Notes under the pieces: model-generated
The model's database searches: none
Told to the model about the DNA's origin: nothing
Seen by the model: only the letters and a program-made list of their open reading frames with translations
Source: Deltaproteobacteria bacterium
Lineage (GTDB): Bacteria > Desulfobacterota > Deferrimicrobia > Deferrimicrobiales > Deferrimicrobiaceae
Reading direction: 5' to 3'
Length of the DNA: 7,860 bases
NCBI GenBank assembly: GCA_021802685.1
Contig: JAJZRM010000120.1
Coordinates: 1-7,860, forward strand
Shown here: in pieces, positions 1 through 6,700 of the stretch
How the letters are laid out: each line of letters starts with the position of its first letter
How positions within the stretch are numbered: the first letter of the stretch is position 1
Translations under genes and position numbers: made by a program

Positions 1-1
1 G

Positions 2-2500
2 CCGCGCGGTTCGACGCGGTCCTCGCCTCCGGAAGAGACTCGCGCCATCGCCGGGGGCATAACGGCACGTAATCGTTTCTTCCACTGGGAACTTGAGTTT
101 CCCGACGTTTTTCGGGTCGAGGGTTCCGGCTTTGATGCCGTTCTCGGCAACCCGCCGTGGGATGTCGCCAAGCCCAACTCCAGTGAGTTCTTCTCGAATA
201 TTGATCCGATGTACCGCTCCTACGGAAAGCAGGATGCACTCCGGTATCAGTCGGATTTCTTCAGCGATACGATTATCGAGCGCGACTGGATCGATTACTG
301 CGCCGACTTCCGGGCGCAGTCGAATTTCATGAGTTACGCCGCGAGTCCGTGCGGCGATCCCGTGGAGAACGACTCGAGCCAGGACCGCTTTACGATCGCG
401 CGAGGCCACGACAACCACACCCTCCATGCACGATGGCGCGCGGCACGCGAGAAGAACCGCGGTTTCGCGGATCCCGGCCATCCATTCCATCATCAGGGCT
501 CGGCGGACATCAACCTGTACAAGGCGTTTCTCGAACAAGCCCACGCACTCCTACGCCCCGGCGGGCGTATGGGATTCATCGTGCCTTCGGGCCTTTACTC
601 CGATCACGGGACCGGAGATCTGCGGCGGCTCTTCCTCGACCATTGCCGTTGGGAGTGGCTATTTAACTTCATCAACTGGAACGGGATCTTTCCTTCGATC
701 TATTACCGCTTCAAGTTCAACACAGTCATCATGCAAAAAGGCGACTCGACGGAAGCGATAAAAACAGCGTTTGTACGGACTTGCCTCGAAGACTGGGAGC
801 GCGCCGAGGAGCTGGCAACGCCATACACCCGCGAGCAGGTCGAGCGGTTCAGCCCTCGATCGAAGGCGATCCTCGAAATCCAGTCGCCGCGCGACCTGGA
901 GATCCTGGAAAAGATCTATTCGAACTCCGTCCTCCTCGGCGATGACGGCCCTGATGGATGGGGGATCCGGTACGCCAGAGAATTCGACATGACCAACGAC
1001 TCCAAACTCTTCCCGCCGCGTCCGAAGTGGGAGGAGCAGGGGTATCGTCCTGACGAGTACAGCCGCTGGCTCAAAGGCGACTGGCGCCCGATGGACGAGT
1101 TGTGGGCGGAGCTCGGCATCGATCCCACGCGGGTGGTCCCTCTCGATCCCGCGACCGAAGGCGATCTCGCTGCCCGGGCTTCAGAGGTTCAGCGTACGCC
1201 GTGGCGCCTCAGATGCGCCCAGCCGCCGTACGATGGTCTCCCCATCCCGCGCGCGGACATCCCCGCTGGCATCATCCTGTCGCGTGAGGGCGATGCGTGG
1301 ATCCGCGAGGAGCGAGCCGAGGATGTGGCATTGCCCCTTTACGAGGGCCGGATGATCGGCCAGTTCGACTTCAGCCAGAAGGGCTGGGTCAGCGGAAAGG
1401 GACGATCTGCGGAGTGGCGGGAGATCCCTTGGGAAATGAAGAGGGTCGAGCCTCAATTCCTCATGAGTAGCGAATCCTACCTGGGCGCCGTAGATCGGGA
1501 AGGGAATCCTAAGGCGTTGCGTGGTATAAAGCTTGGCTTCATGGCGGTTGGATCTTCTACAAATGCTCGCACGATGATCGCCGGTTTTATTCATGACAGT
1601 CCTTGTGGCAATGCGGTTCCTCCTCTACGTCCGAAACGAGCGCCCCTTACTCCCGTCTTGGGTATGGTCCTCAATAGTCTTGGTTTTGATTACGCCATGC
1701 GTTGTCGGCTCGCAGGTCTTAACCTTAATTATTTTGTAATTGCGGAATCACCATTACCGCGAGTCGATAAACTTAATCTTGATCAAATGACAAAATTGGC
1801 GAGCCGGACGTCCATGAGCAGCCCTTTATTTGCCGATATGTGGGTATATCATGCGTCACAGCTCCATGGATGGAGAGCCAATTGGGTTCTCACTCCCAGT
1901 GAACGGACGAGAGTGTTGGCAGCGTGTGACGCGATTTCGCTCGGTTTGCTGGGTTTTGACTTACCGTCCGTTATTTATGCCCTTAGAGGATGCGATTTCT
2001 CATACTCGGGCGCCGATGATGTCCGTATCAAATCGCTAAACCCGAATGGCTTCTGGCGCGTCGACAAAGACAAGGATCCGGAGTTGCGGCACACCGTCCT
2101 CACGCTTGTCGCCTTCCATGATCTTGAAGAGAAAATCCGCGACTGCGGCGGAGACCGCGAGAAGGGAATCGAGGCGTTCCTCAACCAGAATGGTGAGGAG
2201 GGATGGATGCTGCCCGAGACGTTGCGCCTGGCCGACTACGGACTCGGCCACGATGAGCGGGCAAAGCATCACCAGCCCATCACCAGCCGCCTGGGTCCCC
2301 GTTTTTACGATTGGCAACTCGCCCAGACGGCCGGGGAGTCCTGGCGCGAGTGCCGACTTCATGCCCGAAACCTTCTCGGCGAGGCCGGGTATCTCCAGCT
2401 GCTCGCGGAGTTGGAGGCGGGGCAAAGGGGGGAAACCGTGGCACCATCCCATCCGGCCGGGCTGCAAAACTCCGCGAATAGACAAGGAAATCTTTTTTGA
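2..2500 (+). CDS. N6-adenine DNA methyltransferase, Eco57I/PglX-like, 5'-truncated
   Basis: This frame is open from base 2 to the TGA at 2498-2500, giving 832 residues; the start lies upstream. It should transfer a methyl group from S-adenosylmethionine to adenine N6 in a specific DNA site. The signature FFHWELEFPDVF (about residues 28-39 of the visible part) precedes FDAVLGNPPW, whose NPPW (bases 149-160) is motif IV, the catalytic loop of amino-methyltransferases. GGRMGFIVPSGLY (bases about 560-600) is the typical later catalytic-domain segment. LPLYEGRMIGQFD (1331-1369) opens a target-recognition-type region running to about base 2040. The rest is a helical C-terminal domain with FWRVDKDKDPELRHTVL, ending in QGNLF. 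SAM motif I (FxGxG-like) is not visible and is presumably upstream. No nuclease motif is seen, but an N-terminal nuclease, as in type IIG enzymes, cannot be excluded. It could be a DISARM DrmMI-like, BREX PglX-like or solitary type IIG-like enzyme. Class is confident, system is not. Confidence 0.9.
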   Translation, partial: PRGSTRSSPPEETRAIAGGITARNRFFHWELEFPDVFRVEGSGFDAVLGNPPWDVAKPNSSEFFSNIDPMYRSYGKQDALRYQSDFFSDTIIERDWIDYCADFRAQSNFMSYAASPCGDPVENDSSQDRFTIARGHDNHTLHARWRAAREKNRGFADPGHPFHHQGSADINLYKAFLEQAHALLRPGGRMGFIVPSGLYSDHGTGDLRRLFLDHCRWEWLFNFINWNGIFPSIYYRFKFNTVIMQKGDSTEAIKTAFVRTCLEDWERAEELATPYTREQVERFSPRSKAILEIQSPRDLEILEKIYSNSVLLGDDGPDGWGIRYAREFDMTNDSKLFPPRPKWEEQGYRPDEYSRWLKGDWRPMDELWAELGIDPTRVVPLDPATEGDLAARASEVQRTPWRLRCAQPPYDGLPIPRADIPAGIILSREGDAWIREERAEDVALPLYEGRMIGQFDFSQKGWVSGKGRSAEWREIPWEMKRVEPQFLMSSESYLGAVDREGNPKALRGIKLGFMAVGSSTNARTMIAGFIHDSPCGNAVPPLRPKRAPLTPVLGMVLNSLGFDYAMRCRLAGLNLNYFVIAESPLPRVDKLNLDQMTKLASRTSMSSPLFADMWVYHASQLHGWRANWVLTPSERTRVLAACDAISLGLLGFDLPSVIYALRGCDFSYSGADDVRIKSLNPNGFWRVDKDKDPELRHTVLTLVAFHDLEEKIRDCGGDREKGIEAFLNQNGEEGWMLPETLRLADYGLGHDERAKHHQPITSRLGPRFYDWQLAQTAGESWRECRLHARNLLGEAGYLQLLAELEAGQRGETVAPSHPAGLQNSANRQGNLF
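1331..2040 (+). other. Target recognition region of the methyltransferase
   Basis: This part of the methyltransferase starts at LPLYEGRMIGQFD, a motif that in Eco57I-type enzymes begins the DNA-specificity domain. It continues through segments typical of that domain, such as ARTMIAGFIHDSPCGNAVPPL (near 1567-1629) and GLNLNYFVIAESPLPRV (near 1713-1763). From about 1501 to 2040 base composition falls to about 50 % GC, with two 60-base rows (1681-1800) at 40 %, against 72 % in the row 1201-1260 (hand counts). Domain limits are approximate. That this part sets the recognition site is known for the family; it is not shown here. Confidence 0.6.
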
Positions 2501-2525
2501 CATTGCTTTCCGCGGCGAGTCTATT
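2497..2525 (+). promoter_or_regulatory. Possible sigma-70 promoter for fic and the helicase
   Basis: A perfect TTGACA (2497-2502) overlaps the methyltransferase stop codon and is followed 17 bases later by TCTATT (2520-2525), which matches TATAAT at four of six positions. The surrounding 89-base gap is clearly AT-richer than the flanking genes, with the run TATTTATATTTAT at 2522-2534. This would give a leader of roughly 60 bases before the Fic start. The -10 match is weak, so the methyltransferase transcript may simply read through. No terminator hairpin is visible in the gap. Confidence 0.4.
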
Positions 2526-2579
2526 TATATTTATGGCGTAACTCTTAATAACGAATGCCGCTTTCAAGCTGAGTTTAAC

Positions 2580-2583
2580 AAGG
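2580..2583 (+). promoter_or_regulatory. Ribosome binding site of fic
   Basis: AAGG lies 6 bases before the ATG at 2590. It is a modest Shine-Dalgarno match. It supports this start because the frame is closed upstream by TAA at 2539-2541 and no ATG, GTG or TTG occurs between that stop and 2590. Confidence 0.5.
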
Positions 2584-2589
2584 CAGCCT

Positions 2590-3753
2590 ATGAAGCGTGG
2601 CCTGACAGGAAGGTACGAAGTACAGACAGTCGGAGGAGAAACCGTCCGCGCGTTTGTCCCCCTGCCGCTTCCCCCCGATCCCCCGCTAGTCCTTGAAGGA
2701 CATCTTCAGTCGCTCCTTGAAAAAGCGTCTCTTGCCCTTGGACGCCTGGACAGCGTCTCGATGCTCCTTCCCGACACCCACCTCTTTCTGTATACGTACG
2801 TCCGCAAGGAGGCGGTGCTTTCCTCGCAAATCGAGGGGACCCAGTCCTCGCTGTCCGACCTGCTGCTCTTCGAGTTGGAGCAGGCGCCGGGTGTGCCCTT
2901 CGACGACGTGGTAGAGGTGTCGAATTACGTATCCGCGCTGGAACATGGCCTTGTCCGTCTCAGGGGCGGCTTCCCGTTAAGTTCGCGCCTGATTCGCGAG
3001 ATCCACGGCGTTCTCCTTTCCCGCGGCCGGGGAAGCGAGAAGGAACCGGGAGAGTTCCGACGTAGCCAGAATTGGATCGGCGGAAATCGTCCCGGGAATG
3101 CAACCTTTGTTCCCCCGCCCCACATAGAGGTCGCCGGTGCGATTTCCGACCTCGAGCGTTTCCTTCACGACGAAAAGGACGGCCTGCCCGTACTCGTCAA
3201 GGCGGCTCTGTCCCATGTGCAGTTCGAAACGATTCACCCGTTCCTGGACGGCAATGGCCGCGTCGGGCGTCTGCTTATTACGTTCCAGCTTTGTCATGCC
3301 GGCGTCTTGCACGAGCCCCTTCTCTATTTGAGCCTGTTCTTCAAGCAGAACCGCGCGGAATATTATCGTCTTCTGGGAGAGGTCCGAAAGGACGGTGACT
3401 GGGAGGCCTGGATCGCATTCTTCCTTGAAGGCGTCGCGCAAACCGCGGAAGGTGCCGTTGCCACGGCCCGCCGGCTTGCGGCGATGTTCGAGGAAGATCG
3501 GGCTCGCATCCAGGCCCATGGCCGTAAAGCCGGGTCCGCCCTGCGGGTTCACGAAGCGCTCAAGTCCCGTCCTTTGGTCACCTTGCAGGATGTGGGGCAA
3601 CGCGCAGCCCTCTCATTCCCGGCCTCCGCCGCGGGAATGGCGCTGCTCTCCGAGCTTGGCATCATCCGGGAGCTCACCGGGAAGAAGCGCAACCGCGTGT
3701 TCGCCTACTCCCGATACCTCTCGATCCTCAACGAAGGGACGGAAGCGCTTTGA
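2590..3753 (+). CDS. fic: Fic family protein (predicted AMP-transferase), class II
   Basis: A complete 387-residue protein, close to the length of the well-studied Shewanella Fic protein. Fic enzymes transfer AMP from ATP to a hydroxyl side chain of a target protein in the cytoplasm. The order is an N-terminal Fic/DOC helical domain (about 30-110), the Fic core (about 110-260) and a C-terminal winged-helix-like domain (about 315-380, ending near KKRNRVFAYSRYLSIL). The catalytic motif HPFLDGNGRVGR at residues 216-227 is complete, with His216 as the predicted general base and Asp220 as the metal ligand. NWIGG (161-165) and ATFVPPPH (171-178) form the typical target-binding flap region. SSQIEG (78-83) fits the inhibitory motif [S/T]xxxE[G/N], with Glu82 expected to block ATP by pairing with the second motif arginine, Arg227; placement before the Fic core makes it class II. 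It starts 89 bases after the methyltransferase and ends 16 bases before the helicase. No antitoxin gene is visible, as expected for a self-inhibited class II protein. The target is unknown. Confidence 0.95.
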   Translation: MKRGLTGRYEVQTVGGETVRAFVPLPLPPDPPLVLEGHLQSLLEKASLALGRLDSVSMLLPDTHLFLYTYVRKEAVLSSQIEGTQSSLSDLLLFELEQAPGVPFDDVVEVSNYVSALEHGLVRLRGGFPLSSRLIREIHGVLLSRGRGSEKEPGEFRRSQNWIGGNRPGNATFVPPPHIEVAGAISDLERFLHDEKDGLPVLVKAALSHVQFETIHPFLDGNGRVGRLLITFQLCHAGVLHEPLLYLSLFFKQNRAEYYRLLGEVRKDGDWEAWIAFFLEGVAQTAEGAVATARRLAAMFEEDRARIQAHGRKAGSALRVHEALKSRPLVTLQDVGQRAALSFPASAAGMALLSELGIIRELTGKKRNRVFAYSRYLSILNEGTEAL

Positions 3754-3760
3754 CCGGTAC

Positions 3761-3766
3761 GAGGTG
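3761..3766 (+). promoter_or_regulatory. Ribosome binding site of the helicase gene
   Basis: GAGGTG sits 3 bases before the ATG at 3770 (5 bases counted from GAGG), within the 16-base gap after the fic stop. It decides the start: an in-frame GTG at 3764-3766 would lie inside this site and lacks a good site of its own. The short gap suggests co-transcription with fic. Confidence 0.6.
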
Positions 3767-3769
3767 CGA

Positions 3770-6700
3770 ATGGCGCTGAACCCGATCGTTTTCACCGAGA
3801 AGATCGTACGCAGCTTCCTGCGCTATCAGTTGACGGCCTATCCCTTCGCCGATCCCCGCCTGCACTCCCAGATGCGGCGGCTCCTGTCGCTGGATGAGAC
3901 GCGCCGTTCTCCGCTCTTGAAGGGGCCGTACGTCAGTCTGTCGCGTCCGTTCCGTCAAGGAGCGGCTGTCCAATCGCTCGTGGACGAAGGAATATTCCAT
4001 CCGCACATGCGCCAACGCATCCCGAGTGGAATCACGCATGTGTACGGGCACCAGGAAGAGGCCATCCGCGCGATTCACGCGGGACGGACGACGCTGGTCT
4101 CCACCGGCACCGGGTCCGGAAAGACGGAATGTTTCCTCTACCCCATCGTCAGCAAATCCTTGAAGCTTCGCGATGAAGGTGCTCCGGCCGGCATCAGCGC
4201 GATCATCGTCTACCCGATGAACGCACTTGCAGAAGACCAGCTTGGACGCTTGAGGTCATTGCTGGCCGGAACCGGTATCCCGTTCGGGATGTATGTGGGC
4301 AAGACGCCGGAACGTGAGAACGAGGTCGCCGGGATCCGGTTGCCGGCCGGCGCGTCTCGTGCGGACTACGAAGCGCGACTGGCCGAGGTCCGCCGGGAGA
4401 AGCGCAGCGAAACCGTCTACCCGCCCGAAGAGGTCCGCTCTCGAGAGATGATGCGCAAGCCAGGCCACCAACCCCGAATCCTGCTTACCAACGTGAAACA
4501 GCTCGAGCTGCTTCTGACCCGCCAGCGAGACGTCGAGCTGTTTTCCGGCGCCCGCCTGGACTTCCTCGTTTTCGATGAAGCGCACACCTTCACCGGAGCG
4601 CATGGGGCCGAGACGGCGTGCCTCATCCGTCGCCTGCGTGCGTTCTGCGGCCGTGACGCCCGGGACACCGTCTGCGTCGCCACCTCCGCGACGATCGTCG
4701 ATCGCGGCAATCCGGACGCGGCCCGTGACTTCGCTTCACGGTTTTTCGGCGTATCGAAGGAATCCATTGCAGCGGTGGGCGAGGCCTACGAAGGCGAAGT
4801 GTGGTCGGAGAGTCGGATCATCCCACCGGCTCCCGGAAAGGATCCCGGACCTCTTCTTGACGACTGCGTCCGTGCAATAGAGGATTCATCCGGCGACGGG
4901 AGGGACATCCGGACGGTCTATCGCAATCTTTCCGGCACGGATCTCTCCGCCGGCCATTGGCCCGAAGCTCTCCATACGGCGCTGTCGAAAAACGAGGTCG
5001 TCTACCGGTTGAGTGAAGTCCTTGGGCGTCCGTGCACGTTGCACGACCTCCCGGCAGAGCTTGAGAAGGCGGCGGGTCGCCCGGTAACGGAGGCGGAGAT
5101 TCTTTGCTGGCTTACACTTGGCGCCGCGGCGAGGTGCGAGGGGCGCCCGCTTCTGCGTCCCGTCGTTCACGGCTTCGTGCGGGGCATCAGCGGCGCGGTG
5201 GTCAGTTTCCCCGAGAACGAGGACGGGCCCCGTCTGTGGTTGGCCGCCGAGGATGAAGTCGAGGCCGGGGGCAAGGAGGATCCCCATGCGCATTTTCCGC
5301 TGACGACCTGCACAACCTGCGGACAGCATTATTTCGTGACGTTTCTGAAAGACTTCGAGTTTACGGGGAAAGTGCCGGGAGGGGGAGAGGCCTCCGGCAA
5401 GAGCTCTTTCTGGGAGCCACTGGAGGAGTCTCGAGGCGGATGCCGACTGGTTCTCCTCGATCGCATTGTTGGCGGAAGCGAAGACGAAGAGATGGAGGAG
5501 CACGATCGCATCGCTGCACTTCACTTCTGTCGCCGGTGCGGGGCTGCACATCCGGAGGCGGCGATCCGTTGTCTTCACTGCGGTGTTGCCGGCAATACCT
5601 TTGTCCTGTATGCCGTGAGGCAGAAGAAGGACAACCCCGGAGTTCTGGCAAGTTGCTTGTCCTGCGGCGCCGCCGGACGGCGGATCGGGAGCAACTACCG
5701 GGAGCCCGCCCGCCCTGTTCGTGCGACCAACGTCGCCGACGTGCACGTCCTCGCGCAAGACATGGTGCATCACTCGGAACGGCCGCGGTTACTGGTGTTC
5801 TGCGACAACCGCCAGGATGCCGCTTTTCAAGCGGGCTGGATGAAGGATCATGCCCGCCGCTTCCGGTTGCGTGCGCTCATGGCCGACGGCATGAAGGGGA
5901 CCCCCGTTTCCGTGGGGGATCTGGCGATGCATATCGACGACATCCTCGAAAAAGACGTCTCGCTTTCGCGGGCGCTTGTTCCCGAGGTCTGGCAGGTCGT
6001 CCGGAAGGAAGGAGGGGGCGGGCGCCATGAACAGGAGCGCCGAAAGTTCCTCCGGATCCAGGTGCTGCGTGAGGTAACGCTTTCGTCACGGCAGGCGATC
6101 GGCCTCGAGCCGTGGGGCCGGATGAAAATCGACTATGAAAGGCTCGACGGTTCCCTTCCGTGGATTCAGGAACACGCACATCGGCTCGGCATGCCCCCCG
6201 AGGATTTGAGGGACGGCGTTGCCAGCCTCCTCGATTACCTGCGGCGAAAGAGGGTGCTGCACGACCCTGACCGGGAGATCTTCACGAAGTACTGGATGGA
6301 CGGCGATCTCGAGGTGCAGCAGGGCTACCTCCCCCAGGTCGGCGGTCCCGTCGGGACCAAACTGCGCCGCGGCGATCAGGAAAAGGCCGAGCTCGTCACC
6401 CAGTGGCTCAGCGAGCGAGGCGACACGACCGTCCGCCAGATGGCGAAGAAGTGGGGAGTCGCTCCGGAAGGCATTGATGCATTTCTCGAGGGATTGTTCA
6501 GGTTCCTGGTCGAACGGCGGCTGCTCGTGCCCGTGACCCTGAAAGGATCGAAGGGGAATCCGCTCCCCATCGTGAGTGGCGTGTACCAGGTCGATGCGGA
6601 CTGCCTGCGGCTTGCGCCGAACCACGGTGTTTGGCGATGCAGGAGCTGCCGTCGGCGCACCACCCGGCGCACACCGGGGCGGTTCTGTCCGGCATGGCGA

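Noticed and set aside
209..2500. Methyltransferase starting at the ATG at 209
   Set aside because: The same frame is open back to base 2 and encodes the conserved FHWELEFPDVF and NPPW motifs before 209, so that ATG is internal.
2036..2503. 155-codon minus-strand open frame over the end of the methyltransferase
   Set aside because: Antisense to a conserved methyltransferase segment, with no domain seen.
2533..2541. ATG-GCG-TAA minimal open frame as a possible leader peptide
   Set aside because: Two codons with no ribosome binding site in front and no attenuator hairpin; most likely chance.
3764..3766. GTG as an alternative helicase start
   Set aside because: It overlaps the GAGGTG ribosome binding site; the ATG at 3770 has proper spacing.
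4886..5773. 295-codon open frame on the minus strand
   Set aside because: It lies wholly opposite the helicase frame, which carries the recognisable motifs; its translation shows no known domain. High GC makes such antisense frames common.
5440..6030. 196-codon plus-strand open frame overlapping the helicase
   Set aside because: A shifted frame inside the helicase; its translation is rich in Arg, Gly and Pro, as is usual for shadow frames.
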